Assembly: GCF_007679325.1 (NCBI RefSeq)
Contig: NZ_VEGI01000002.1
Location: forward strand, 62,001 to 126,000
DNA: 64,000 bases
Direction of reading: 5' to 3'
Source: Arthrobacter sp. U41
GTDB lineage: Bacteria > Actinomycetota > Actinomycetes > Actinomycetales > Micrococcaceae
A program made the position numbers and the translations under genes. Shown here piece by piece: positions 51,080 to 60,339 of the stretch. Each line of letters starts with the position of its first letter. Position 1 is the first letter of the stretch. The notes under the pieces were generated by a model. The model saw nothing but the letters and a program-made list of their open reading frames with translations, did no database searches and had not been told where the DNA came from.

Positions 51080-52150
51080 TCAGAGGTCGAGGTTAACGGG
51101 TCCGGCGGCTGCCGAAACACACGTCTGGATTAGTTGGCCGGGCTCGCCGTGGACTTCGTCCGTGCGCAGGTCACGGACCTGGCCGGCCCGGAGGGGGATA
51201 AGGCAGCTGTGGCAGATGCCCATGCGGCAACCGCTGGGCATCAGGACACCGGCGTCCTCGCCGACGTCGAGCAGCGGGGTGTCGCCGTCCGCTTCGACTT
51301 CGCGGTCCGACGCCTCGAACGTGACCAGTCCGCCGTCGTGTCCTTCTCCGCCGGCAAGCTTGGTGCTGAAGCGCTCGATGGTGAGGCTGGCTTTGGACGG
51401 TTCCGCGGTTGCGGTCTCCGCCTCCCAGAGTGCCTCGGCGTCGTCCAGGAAGCTTTCGGGGCCGCATGCGTAGGCGGCGCGCTGGCGCCAGTCCGGGCAG
51501 AGCTGTTCGAGCCCAGCCACGGAGCTGAAATCCAGCCGGCCGCGTTCGCCGGTGAACCAGTGAACCACACGGAAGTTGGGGAACTGGTCCGCCAGTTCGG
51601 CCAGCTCCTCGCGGAAGATGGCGTCGGCCGGGGTCCGGGCGGTGTGAATGAGGACGACGTCGGAGTCGGGGCGGTGCGGGACCAGGGTCCGGATCATTGA
51701 CATCACCGGGGTGATTCCGCTGCCGGCGGTGAGCATCAGCAAGGGCCGCGGGTGTTCAGGGAGGACGAAGTCGCCCTGCGGCGGCGCCAGGAAGAGCACG
51801 TCGCCGGGCTTGGTGTTGCGCACCAGGGTCCCGGACACGGCACCCATGTCACTGACGGTGATGGCCGGGTCCTTGCCGGCCGGAGCGCTGAGCGAGTACG
51901 ACCGCCAGTGGCGGACACCGTCGAGCTCGACGCCAATACGGGCCCACTGGCCGGCAAGGTGTGCTTGCCAGCCGCGGCCGGGACGGAAGAAAATTGTGGC
52001 GGAATCGGCCGTTTCTGGAACCACCCGGGTGACTACGCCGCGCAACTGGCGGGCAGAAAACACAGGATTGAACAGCGACAGAATGTCTTCTGGAGCTAGT
52101 GGGGTGGTCAGTAGAGATGCGGCGCGCGCCAGCTTACGGAGCCGGATCAT
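51080..52150 (-). CDS. ferredoxin reductase with C-terminal 2Fe-2S domain (Rv3230c-like)
   Basis: 356 residues. FAD site HWRSYSLSAPAG, NAD(P) site MLTAGSGITPVMSMIRTL, and a plant-type 2Fe-2S cluster SGCRMGICHSCLIP with the fourth Cys in IQTCVS. In Mycobacterium tuberculosis the equivalent Rv3230c passes electrons from NADPH to DesA3; the same pairing is likely here, as the desaturase begins 13 bases after the stop. First gene of the operon, divergent from a PucR-like regulator. Confidence 0.92.
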   Translation of the reverse strand: MIRLRKLARAASLLTTPLAPEDILSLFNPVFSARQLRGVVTRVVPETADSATIFFRPGRGWQAHLAGQWARIGVELDGVRHWRSYSLSAPAGKDPAITVSDMGAVSGTLVRNTKPGDVLFLAPPQGDFVLPEHPRPLLMLTAGSGITPVMSMIRTLVPHRPDSDVVLIHTARTPADAIFREELAELADQFPNFRVVHWFTGERGRLDFSSVAGLEQLCPDWRQRAAYACGPESFLDDAEALWEAETATAEPSKASLTIERFSTKLAGGEGHDGGLVTFEASDREVEADGDTPLLDVGEDAGVLMPSGCRMGICHSCLIPLRAGQVRDLRTDEVHGEPGQLIQTCVSAAAGPVNLDL

Positions 52151-52249
52151 TTATCAATCTTATGTCAGAGAGGGTCATAGTTCTTCACCCAAGGCATACG
52201 ATCGACCAGAAGAAACTATTCCCCCGAAACAACTTTTTGGACCCATCCC

Positions 52250-53452
52250 ATGAACACTTCCCCTGCCGGCACCCCCGGCTCCCCCGCCTACGACCCCCCG
52301 TGGCTGGCCCTGCCGCGCGAGGTCAGCGACGTGCTCCGGCCCATGATGCCGGGCATCGTCGAGGCCATCATCGACGCCGTGCCCCAGCTCGTCCCGGCCT
52401 ACGCCAGGCCGATCGAAGGCCGGTTTGGCCGCGGTCTGCGCCGCGGCGTGGCAGCCGCGCTGGACCGGTTCCTGCAACTGCCGGGGACCCGGCTGCCCGC
52501 CCTCTCCGAGGAAAGCAGGCAGCTGGTGGCAGGGCTGGGGAGCGGCGAATTCCGGCAAGGCAGGAGCATGGATGCGCTGTTGAGCGCCTACCGGATGGGG
52601 GCCCGTGTGACCTTCCGCGAGATGTCCCGGGTGTCCGTGGAGCACCATCTGGGGCAGACCGTGGTGGTGGACCTGGGCGAATCGATCCTGGCCTACATCG
52701 ACGAGCTGTCCGCGGTCAGCGCCGAAGCGTATGCCTTCGAACAGTCGGAACGGGCCGGGGCCGTGGACCGCCGGCGCACCGAACTGCTGGACCTGCTGCT
52801 GCTGGGACAGGCCGACGAGGCGGCCCTGCGCCAGACGGCCGCCATGGCGGACTGGTCCCTGCCGCCGCGGATGGTGGTGGTGACGCTGCCGGTGGACCGG
52901 TCTGCGGGGCTGCGTCTCCGGCTGGGGCCGGGAACGCTGGTGATCGAACGGGAGACCGACGCCGTCGCCCTGGTTCCGGCGCGGAAGTCCGCGTCCGCGC
53001 GGGCTGACCTGGAAAAGGCGCTGCGGGGCCGCGGTGCCGCCGTGGGGCCGGCTGGCGGCTGGGAGAAGGTCCCGGATTCCCTGCGCCTGGCAGTGCTCGC
53101 AGCCTCGGTCCTGCCGCCCCGCGACGGCCCGGAGGATCCGCCAATCTGGGCCGACGACCACCTGGCCGAGGTGATCCTCGGCGCGGAGCCCTCCGCCATC
53201 GCCGAACTGGCCAATCGCCGTCTGGCGCCGCTGGAAGGACTGCGTCCGGCCCAGCGCGAACGGCTCGCGGAGACACTGCTGTCCTGGCTGCGGCACTGGG
53301 GCCAGCGCGCGCCGGTGGCCGCAGAGCTCGGGATCCACCCGCAGACGGTGGGCTACCGGGCAGCGCAGCTGCGCGAGCTGTTCGGCGACACCCTGGAGGA
53401 CCCGAAGGCGCGATTCGAACTGGAACTGGCGCTCCACGCTGGTAAGCGTTAG
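52250..53452 (+). CDS. PucR-like helix-turn-helix regulator
   Basis: 400 residues. No N-terminal PucR sensory domain is evident; instead a helical RsbRD-like region (GIVEAIIDAVPQLVPAYARP, GRSMDALLSAYRMGARVTFREM) is followed by a GGDEF-like middle part and a C-terminal PucR-type HTH (VAAELGIHPQTVGYRAAQLREL). Divergent from the reductase/desaturase operon across a 99-base AT-richer gap, so it probably controls membrane fluidity genes. Its last codons lie in a tandem repeat. Confidence 0.83.
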   Translation: MNTSPAGTPGSPAYDPPWLALPREVSDVLRPMMPGIVEAIIDAVPQLVPAYARPIEGRFGRGLRRGVAAALDRFLQLPGTRLPALSEESRQLVAGLGSGEFRQGRSMDALLSAYRMGARVTFREMSRVSVEHHLGQTVVVDLGESILAYIDELSAVSAEAYAFEQSERAGAVDRRRTELLDLLLLGQADEAALRQTAAMADWSLPPRMVVVTLPVDRSAGLRLRLGPGTLVIERETDAVALVPARKSASARADLEKALRGRGAAVGPAGGWEKVPDSLRLAVLAASVLPPRDGPEDPPIWADDHLAEVILGAEPSAIAELANRRLAPLEGLRPAQRERLAETLLSWLRHWGQRAPVAAELGIHPQTVGYRAAQLRELFGDTLEDPKARFELELALHAGKR

Positions 53453-53554
53453 ACAGCGCAGGCGTTAAGGAGCGTAAGCGTCAGATAGCGCAGGCGTCAG
53501 ATAGCGCAGGCGTTAGACAGCGTAAGCGTTAGACGGCGCAGGCGTTAAGCGGCG
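53443..53554. repeat. 7 x 16-bp tandem repeat over two convergent stop codons
   Basis: Seven units of the form YARGCGTYAGAYAGCG, alternating TAAGCG and CAGGCG starts: 53443, 53459, 53475, 53491, 53507, 53523 and 53539. The PucR-like gene stops inside unit 1 (TAG at 53450) and the kinase-GAF gene inside unit 7. The repeat fills the 92-base gap; no hairpin or T-run is visible. Copy number probably varies between strains. Confidence 0.9.
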
Positions 53555-54972
53555 CGGGCGCCGAGGCGCGCTTCCCGGCTTTGCAGCCGCATCTCCAGGT
53601 CGTTCATCACAATGGCGGCCAGGTCCTGCAGCGCCCGGATGTCGTCGGTGCTGAACTCCCGCGGCTCCCGGTCCAGGATGCAGAACGTGCCCAGGTTGTG
53701 GCCGTCCGGGGTGCGCAGCGGAACTCCGGCATAGAACTGCAGGCCGAACTCGCCCGCCACCAGCGGGTTGGCGAGGGTGCGGGGATCCCTGACGGCGTCT
53801 TCAATGACCCAGACGTCATCCTGCAGGATCGCCGAGGCGCACAGCCCCGGGTCGCGGCCGATCTGCGTGACCTCGGTGCCGTGATGGGCCTTGAACCAGA
53901 TCCGGTCATGGTCCACCACGCTGATGATGGCCACCGGCACGGAGAACATCCGTGCCGCAAGTCCCGCGATCCGGTCGAAGGCACCGTCCGGCGGGGTGTC
54001 GAGGATCCGGTAACGCTCGACGGCGCGGAGCCGGCCTTCCTCGTCACTGGCGCCCGGGGCGCTGTCCATGCGGTGGCGGGCGGCGCTGTTGATGACTTCC
54101 TGGCGCAGGGCCAGCGATACTTCCCGGGCCGCGGGGCGCTGCGCCGGGTCGCGGGCCAGCATGGAGGACAGCAGCGCAACCCACATCGGGGCGAGTTCCT
54201 CGGGAATCTGCGGGTCGTGGAGCAGCCGCGCGACGGCGGACTGGATCGGCGCGCCGGGGTACGCCATCTTCCCGGTCAGCCCCTCGAGCAGCACCAGGCC
54301 GAGCGAGTACACGTCGCCGGCCGGGCCAGCCACGTCGCCGGCCGCCTGCTCGGGGCTCAGGTAGGCGGGGGTTCCGGAGGTTCCGCCTTCATCCGGCACC
54401 GGGCCGTTGCCGGTGACGACGGCGACGCCGAAATCGGTGAGCTTGGCCCGCGGGCGCCGGTCATCGTTGCTGTAGTCCACCAGAAGGATGTTCGCGGGCT
54501 TGACGTCCCGGTGCACGATTCCATGGTGGTGGATGTAGGAGAGCCCGTCCGCCAGGTCATAGCCGATGTGGGCCATGTGCGCCGTCGAGAGCGGACCCTG
54601 GGCGCAACGGTGGCGCAGGTCCTGCCCGCCGACGAGTTCCATCACAAGGTACGTGAGGGGGTCGTTCCGGTCGCTCAGGTCCGCTCCGGCGTCGAAGAGC
54701 GTCACCAGCGCGTGGTGGCTCATTCCGGCGAGGATGCGGATTTCCTCACCGTGCCGGCGGGTCTGTTCAAGGTCGTCGGCGTCGTTGCGGAAAAGCTTGA
54801 CCGCCACGTCGCGCTGCAGCAGTTCGTCGTAGGCCCGGTACACGGAGGACTGGCTGCCCCTGCCAACAAGGTCCGCGATCCGGTACCGCCCGCTCAGCAG
54901 ATAGCCGGGTTCCATACGATGCTTCGGGGTGGCCGGTGTGGAACGTGCCGGTTCTGAAATGAGCTCTGTCAA
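53545..54972 (-). CDS. Ser/Thr protein kinase with C-terminal GAF domain
   Basis: 475 residues from a TTG; ATG at 54915 (MEPGYLLSGRYRI) is an alternative start. Kinase motifs: VGRGSQSSVYRAYD, DVAVKLF, HHHGIVHRDVKPANIL, LTDFGVA and SGTPAYLSPEQAAG. Residues about 315-465 form a GAF domain (RYRILDTPPDGAFDRIAGLA, PVAIISVVDHDRIWFKAHHG, FYAGVPLRTPDGHNLGTFCILD). No membrane helix. It likely senses a small molecule or redox state and phosphorylates unknown targets. Its end lies in the tandem repeat. Confidence 0.88.
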   Translation of the reverse strand: MTELISEPARSTPATPKHRMEPGYLLSGRYRIADLVGRGSQSSVYRAYDELLQRDVAVKLFRNDADDLEQTRRHGEEIRILAGMSHHALVTLFDAGADLSDRNDPLTYLVMELVGGQDLRHRCAQGPLSTAHMAHIGYDLADGLSYIHHHGIVHRDVKPANILLVDYSNDDRRPRAKLTDFGVAVVTGNGPVPDEGGTSGTPAYLSPEQAAGDVAGPAGDVYSLGLVLLEGLTGKMAYPGAPIQSAVARLLHDPQIPEELAPMWVALLSSMLARDPAQRPAAREVSLALRQEVINSAARHRMDSAPGASDEEGRLRAVERYRILDTPPDGAFDRIAGLAARMFSVPVAIISVVDHDRIWFKAHHGTEVTQIGRDPGLCASAILQDDVWVIEDAVRDPRTLANPLVAGEFGLQFYAGVPLRTPDGHNLGTFCILDREPREFSTDDIRALQDLAAIVMNDLEMRLQSREARLGARAA

Positions 54973-55156
54973 CTAGTGTTCGTTGTCCCTTGTAGCGGGT
55001 TCCGCCGATGGCGCCAGGCAGATCAGTCCAATCCCGGCATTGGTGAAGATCCGGCGCCCGCATAATTAGCAAGGTTACTTATGGTACCGCGATTTCCCGG
55101 TTCAGGAAGACCTTGGGCCGGGTCGTTTTTCCGCCCCGGCAGCCGGGCGGCGGCTG

Positions 55157-56770
55157 CTACTTGGCCGGGTTGTGCGTGCCGATCGGCACCAGCGTCAGGT
55201 CCGGGTGGTTCTTCTCGATCCGGCGCAGGGCCCACACGTCGTTGAACAGGGCGAGGTATTCGCCGTCGGAGCGCAGCAGCACCTCAGCGCCGGGCACGGT
55301 GGCCAGCGCCGGCATGGCTTCCGCCGTCGTGATCCTGGCGATGGAATACGGCAGGCGTTCCAGCCGCATCGGCGCGCTGAAATCATGCGCCATGCGGTCC
55401 TCCACCACTTCGAACTGCATGGGGCCGACGGCGGCAAGCACCGGTGCCTGATCGCCGCGGATGTCCGAGCGGAGCACCTGGATGACACCCTCGTGCTCCA
55501 ACTGCTCGATGCCGCGGCGGAACTGCTTGAACCGGCTGGGGTCCTTGGAGCGGGCCACCTGGAAGTGCTCCGGGGCGAACAGCGGGATGGCGGGGAACTC
55601 GACCGGCTGCTCGAGGAAGAGGCTGTCGCCCACCCGGAGCGAGGAGGCGTTGACGAGGCCCACCACGTCGCCGGGGAAGGCTTCGTCAATGACCTCGCGC
55701 TCCCGGCCGAAGACCTGCTGGGCATATTTGGTGGCGAAGGACTTACCCGTCCGGCCCTGGGTCACCACCATGCCGCGTTCAAAGATGCCGGAACAGACCC
55801 GGATGAAGGCGACGTGGTCGCGGTGCGCCTTGTTCATGCCGGCCTGCACCTTGAAGACAAACCCGGAGAAGGGCGCCTCGACGGGCCGCGGAGCGCCCTC
55901 GACGTCGGGCCGCGGGGCGGCCGGCGGGGCGAAATCCACCAGGGCGTCGAGGATCTCCTTCACGCCGAAGTTCAGGGCGGCGGAGCTGAAGAGAATGGGG
56001 GTGGCCTTGCCGGCGTGGAACGCGTCCACGTCGAACTCAAGGTTGGACTCAATGACAAGTCCGGCTTCATCGACGGCGTTGGACCAGTCGTCGCCCTGGC
56101 TGGCCGCGGCCTCCTCGGGGGTGAAGTACTCGGTGAGGGCAATGTTGGCGCCCGCATTGTTGCGTTTGAACTGGGCGAAGCGGTCATTGCGCAGGTCCCA
56201 GACGCCACGGAAGTCACCGGAGATCCCCACGGCCCAGGTCAGCGGCATGGGCTGCAGGCCCGTGCGCTCGGTGATCTCGTCCATGAGCGCCAGCGCGTCC
56301 AGGCCCGGCCGGTCCCACTTGTTGATCACGGTGATGATTGGCAGGTTGCGCTGCTTGCAGACCTCAAAGAGCTTCATGGTCTGGGTTTCCAGGCCCTTGG
56401 CGGCGTCCACGAGCATCACGGCGCAGTCAACGGCGGCCAGCACACGGTAGGTGTCCTCGGAGAAGTCCGCGTGGCCGGGGGTGTCCAGGAGGTTGATGAC
56501 GGTGTCGCGGTAGGCAAACTGCAGCGCCGCGGAGCTGATGGAGATGCCGCGGTCTTTTTCCATCTGCATCCAGTCCGAGACCGTCTCCTTGCGGTTCGCC
56601 TTGCCGCTGGAGGCGCCGGCGGTGCCGATCACCTTGGCGTGCAGCGCGAGGGCCTCGGTCAGCGTTGACTTGCCGGCGTCGGGATGTGAAATGACTGCGA
56701 AAGTCCGACGCCGGGCCGCCTGCTTGTGAATCTCCTGGACTCGGGCGGGGCTAAGGACTTCTTGAGACAC
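55157..56770 (-). CDS. prfC: peptide chain release factor 3
   Basis: 537 residues from GTG, typical for RF3. P-loop ISHPDAGKST at 28-36, switch II DTPGHADFSED, and the G4 motif NKWDRPG are present; the C-terminal RF3 domain includes GPMQFEVVEDRMAHDFSAP. It is a GTPase that recycles RF1/RF2 from the ribosome. Longer in-frame upstream starts lack support. Monocistronic. Confidence 0.96.
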   Translation of the reverse strand: MSQEVLSPARVQEIHKQAARRRTFAVISHPDAGKSTLTEALALHAKVIGTAGASSGKANRKETVSDWMQMEKDRGISISSAALQFAYRDTVINLLDTPGHADFSEDTYRVLAAVDCAVMLVDAAKGLETQTMKLFEVCKQRNLPIITVINKWDRPGLDALALMDEITERTGLQPMPLTWAVGISGDFRGVWDLRNDRFAQFKRNNAGANIALTEYFTPEEAAASQGDDWSNAVDEAGLVIESNLEFDVDAFHAGKATPILFSSAALNFGVKEILDALVDFAPPAAPRPDVEGAPRPVEAPFSGFVFKVQAGMNKAHRDHVAFIRVCSGIFERGMVVTQGRTGKSFATKYAQQVFGREREVIDEAFPGDVVGLVNASSLRVGDSLFLEQPVEFPAIPLFAPEHFQVARSKDPSRFKQFRRGIEQLEHEGVIQVLRSDIRGDQAPVLAAVGPMQFEVVEDRMAHDFSAPMRLERLPYSIARITTAEAMPALATVPGAEVLLRSDGEYLALFNDVWALRRIEKNHPDLTLVPIGTHNPAK

Positions 56771-57218
56771 GGTGCTACTTTCGCTGCGGCTTTGAATGGT
56801 TGCGGTCCCGGGCTGGGGGAATCCGGCTGGCCCGGCGGGATCGCGGGAGGTCCTGCCGGGAGTTCTGCGTAACTGCTGTGCTGGTTGCTGTGCTGATTTG
56901 GGGCGGGCGGCGCCGGCATGTCGGCGGCGCACCCCAAGGTTCCAAGTTTATCGCAGCCCGCACCGCCGCCGCGAAGCGGGCATGGCACCGAAGGAGCTGC
57001 GGCCAAAAGTCCGCTCAGGGAGAGGGAGTTTCCGGGGCATTCCGGAGGCGTTCCCGCGGACGTCCTTTTGGACCACTTTGGGGCTTGTCCGTGCGGAACT
57101 TGGCCCGCCTTACCTCTACTATGATGAAAGCGGGGAACCGAGTACTTTTGATCCTGCCGGCAACACTGGGAACCGGCGCACCTGCGGGCCGCGGCCTGCA
57201 CCTTTGAAGGGAATATCT
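56771..57218. other. 448-base gap between prfC and disA
   Basis: No gene can be supported. A TATGAT -10-like hexamer at 57120-57125 on the plus strand, about 95 bases before the disA start, is a plausible disA promoter element, with no clear -35. The prfC promoter must lie in the left part. No strong hairpin was seen. Confidence 0.4.
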
Positions 57219-58295
57219 ATGGCTCGGAGCCCTGAAGATTCACTCAAGGCGACGCTGGGCCGAGTGGCACCGGGCACCGCTCTCCGCGACGGCCTGGAGC
57301 GTATCCTCCGCGGCCGGACCGGCGCCCTGATCGTGCTGGGCATCGATAGAACCATCGAATCCATCTGTTCCGGCGGCTTCGATATCGGCATTGATTTCTC
57401 CCCCACCAGGCTCCGGGAACTGGCCAAAATGGACGGTGCCATCATCTGCGACAAGGATGCCAGCAACATCCTGCGCGCGGCCGTCCAGCTGGTGCCCGAC
57501 TCCAGCATCGAAACCCAGGAGTCCGGCACCCGGCACCGGACCGCCGAGCGTGTTGCCATCCAGACGGGCGTCCCGGTGATCTCTGTCAGCCAGTCCATGC
57601 AGATCATCGCCCTTTACGTTAACGGGCTGCGGCACGTCCTGGAGGGCTCGGAGAAGGTCCTGGCCCGCGCCAACCAGGCCCTGGCAACCCTGGAACGCTA
57701 CCGTTCACGCCTCGACCAGGTGACCAGCTCCCTGTCGGCCCTGGAAATCGAGGCCATGGTCACCGTCCGCGATGTCGCCGTGACCCTGCAGCGCCAGGAG
57801 ATGGTCCGCCGGATTTCCGAGGAAATCTCCCAGTACGTGCTGGAACTCGGCGAGGACGGACGGCTTCTCTCACTCCAGCTGGACGAACTCACCGTGGGCC
57901 GCGGCCCCGGCAGCGACGTGATCATCCGCGACTACTCCGGTCCGGACACGTCCGCCGAGGACATCGACCGCGCCGTGAAGTCGCTCGTGAACCTGGGCCC
58001 CACGGAACTGATCGACCTCGGCAAGATCGCCGGGATTGTCGGCTTCGCCGGCGGCGAGGCCAACCTCGACGCCGTCGTCCAGCCGCGCGGCTACCGGCTG
58101 CTGTCCGGGCTCAAGGCCGTGCCGAAGGCCGTCGCCGACCGCCTGGTGGACCACTTCGGCGGGCTGCAGTTCCTGATGGCGGCCACCATCGATGACCTGA
58201 TGACGGTGGACGGCATCGGCGACCAGCGCGCCCGGACGGTCCGCGAGGGCCTGAGCCGGATGGCCGAGGCAAGCCTGCTGGACCGCTTCCTCTAA
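57219..58295 (+). CDS. disA: DNA integrity scanning protein DisA, diadenylate cyclase
   Basis: 358 residues. The cyclase DAC domain has DGA (72-74, KMDGAIICD) and RHRTAE (105-110), both needed for c-di-AMP synthesis. A helical linker follows, then a C-terminal helix-hairpin-helix (LMTVDGIGDQRARTVREGL) for branched DNA binding. The octamer makes c-di-AMP from ATP and monitors DNA lesions. The start ATG follows GAAGGGA at workable spacing. Not linked to radA here. Confidence 0.97.
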   Translation: MARSPEDSLKATLGRVAPGTALRDGLERILRGRTGALIVLGIDRTIESICSGGFDIGIDFSPTRLRELAKMDGAIICDKDASNILRAAVQLVPDSSIETQESGTRHRTAERVAIQTGVPVISVSQSMQIIALYVNGLRHVLEGSEKVLARANQALATLERYRSRLDQVTSSLSALEIEAMVTVRDVAVTLQRQEMVRRISEEISQYVLELGEDGRLLSLQLDELTVGRGPGSDVIIRDYSGPDTSAEDIDRAVKSLVNLGPTELIDLGKIAGIVGFAGGEANLDAVVQPRGYRLLSGLKAVPKAVADRLVDHFGGLQFLMAATIDDLMTVDGIGDQRARTVREGLSRMAEASLLDRFL

Positions 58296-58367
58296 GCCCC
58301 GGTCGAGCGCTCCGCAACTGCCCTTTTGGCCCCTCATAACGGCACCTACGGAACAATCGACGAGGGT

Positions 58368-59159
58368 TTAGTGGAGCTGGAACACGGCTTTGGGGCTGGT
58401 CTTGTTCGCCAGCCGTGCGGTGAAGACGTAGTACGCCCCGCCCGCCCCCGGCTCGGCGTCGATCCGGGCGCAGCCCTGGACGGTGCGGTTGCGCTGCCAG
58501 GGGAAATTCGCCGTCTCACTTTGGCCCGGCGCGATGGTCTTCACCAGGTCCGTGGAGTCCGCCTGGCAGTCGGTGGAGGAAAAGATCCGGTCGGAGCCGC
58601 TCGTGACAAGGAACTCCATCTGGGAAGTCCCCATATTGACCTCACACGGCACCCTGTTGCCGTTGGTTACCTTGAGCGTGAGGAGCGGGTTCTCGCCGGC
58701 AGCGTAGGCGGGCTTGTCCGTGGCGGCTGTGACGGTCACGAGGTTCTGCTCGCAGCCGTTCCCCTCCGGAGATGCAGAAGGCGATGCCGAGGGGGCGGCC
58801 GAGGTTCCCGGTCCGGCGGCGGGGCCGGAGGCCTGGCCGGACGTTCCTGTCCCCGCACCGGAGGAGGACTGCCCGGTGTTGAGGAGACTCGACACGGCAG
58901 CGAATCCCCCGATGGCGAGGGCGAGCACGAGGAGCAGGGCGACGCCAGCGAACAGCCGTCGGCGGCGGTAGACAGGGCTAACCGGCTTCCGGGCAGGCTT
59001 CTGCGCGGGTTTCCGCGCTTGCTTCCGGGCTGGCTTGCCTGCAGACTTCGGGGCAGGCTTGCGCGTGGAATTGCCTCCCGCGCCGCGGCCCGCGGGTGCT
59101 CCGCTGCCGGAATCCTCCGGCCGGGAACCGCGAGTTCCTGAATTGTCGTGCCTGCCCAT
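58368..59159 (-). CDS. single-pass exported hypothetical protein with Lys/Pro-rich N-tail
   Basis: 263 residues. The cytoplasmic N-terminal 60 residues are basic with repeats KPARKQARKPAQKPARKP; one helix (LFAGVALLLVLALAIGGFAAV) follows, then a Ser/Ala/Pro linker and an extracellular beta domain with four Cys (NGCEQNLVTVTAAT, VPCEVNMGTSQMEF, STDCQ, VQGCARID), probably two disulfides. Conserved in Arthrobacter-type genomes; function unknown. The start is close to the divergent mutY, and the ribosome site AAGG directly abuts the ATG, which is unusual. Confidence 0.75.
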   Translation of the reverse strand: MGRHDNSGTRGSRPEDSGSGAPAGRGAGGNSTRKPAPKSAGKPARKQARKPAQKPARKPVSPVYRRRRLFAGVALLLVLALAIGGFAAVSSLLNTGQSSSGAGTGTSGQASGPAAGPGTSAAPSASPSASPEGNGCEQNLVTVTAATDKPAYAAGENPLLTLKVTNGNRVPCEVNMGTSQMEFLVTSGSDRIFSSTDCQADSTDLVKTIAPGQSETANFPWQRNRTVQGCARIDAEPGAGGAYYVFTARLANKTSPKAVFQLH

Positions 59160-59216
59160 CCTTCTAGGCTAGAGAACCGCGCCGGGTATGGAGCCCTCCC
59201 ACGCCGCGGGCGGGGT

Positions 59217-60245
59217 GTGGCCCTCATCTATTACGCTGAATCCATCAAAGCTCTCGCCGATTCCCCCACTGCCCCTCTGGTTGCCGCGCGTCCGGACGAC
59301 AATCCGGCAGCCCTCCCGCTGTCCGCCATCCATGAGGCCCTTGCCACCTGGTTTGCGGCGAAGGCCCGCGACCTGCCGTGGCGGGCCGCTGAATGCACGC
59401 CGTGGGGCGTGCTGGTCAGCGAGATCATGCTGCAGCAGACCCCCGTTGTGCGGGTGCTGCCGGTCTGGGAGGAGTGGCTGCGGCGCTGGCCGGAGCCTGC
59501 CGATCTGGCCCGGGAGCCTGCCGGCGAAGCGGTCCGGGCCTGGGGCCGGCTGGGATATCCGCGGCGGGCGCTGCGGCTGCACGCGGCCGCCGTCGCCATC
59601 GGCGCCGACCACGGCGGCAAGGTGCCCGGAACGTATCCGGAACTGTTGAAGCTGCCCGGGGTGGGGAGCTACACCGCGGCGGCCGTCGCCGCCTTCGCTT
59701 TCGGGCGCCGCGAGACGGTCGTGGACACCAACATCCGCAGGGTGCACGCGCGCCTGTTCTCCGGCGCGGCGCTGCCGTCGCAGGCGCTGACCGCCGCGGA
59801 GATGCGGCTCGCCGCGCAAACGCTGCCGGACGACGTCGGGTCCTCCGTCCGCTGGAACGCCTCCGTTATGGAACTCGGGGCGCTGGTGTGCACGGCGCGG
59901 TCACCGAAGTGCCGGGAATGCCCGGTCAGCGGTTCCTGCGCCTGGCTCGCGGCCGGGGAGCCGCCGCCGACGTACACGCCCAAAGGGCAGTCGTGGCACG
60001 GAACGGACCGCCAGGTGCGGGGCGCCGTGATGGCGGTGCTTCGCGCGGCCGAGTCGCCGGTGGCTCCGGAGCTGCTCCAGCGGGCGGCCGCGGACCTTGG
60101 CTTCGAACCCGCCGGGGTCGGAATCCCGCTGGCCGCCCTGCACCGGCTCAATCCAGCCCCGGAGCAGCTGGAGCGCGCACTGGCGGGGCTGCTGAGCGAC
60201 GGGCTGGCCGAACTGCAGCCCTCCGGCTTCCAGCTTCCCGCCTGA
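59217..60245 (+). CDS. mutY: A/G-specific adenine glycosylase
   Basis: 342 residues from GTG (VALIYYAESI); an ATG at 59148 would overlap the divergent gene. Helix-hairpin-helix LPGVGSYTAAAVAAF, catalytic Asp in VVDTNIRRVHARLF, and a 4Fe-4S loop Cys-x6-Cys-x2-Cys-x5-Cys (CTARSPKCRECPVSGSC). The family's NUDIX-like C-terminal domain is reduced to a short segment, as in many Actinobacteria. It removes adenine mispaired with 8-oxoguanine. Confidence 0.93.
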   Translation: MALIYYAESIKALADSPTAPLVAARPDDNPAALPLSAIHEALATWFAAKARDLPWRAAECTPWGVLVSEIMLQQTPVVRVLPVWEEWLRRWPEPADLAREPAGEAVRAWGRLGYPRRALRLHAAAVAIGADHGGKVPGTYPELLKLPGVGSYTAAAVAAFAFGRRETVVDTNIRRVHARLFSGAALPSQALTAAEMRLAAQTLPDDVGSSVRWNASVMELGALVCTARSPKCRECPVSGSCAWLAAGEPPPTYTPKGQSWHGTDRQVRGAVMAVLRAAESPVAPELLQRAAADLGFEPAGVGIPLAALHRLNPAPEQLERALAGLLSDGLAELQPSGFQLPA

Positions 60246-60339
60246 TCCGCTGGAACCCCAGCCGCCCCTTGGATCTGGCCGCGGCCGATACTGCGTGAAG
60301 CCGGGGCGGTAAGGGGCCCGTTCGGTGAGGGCGGGTCCG

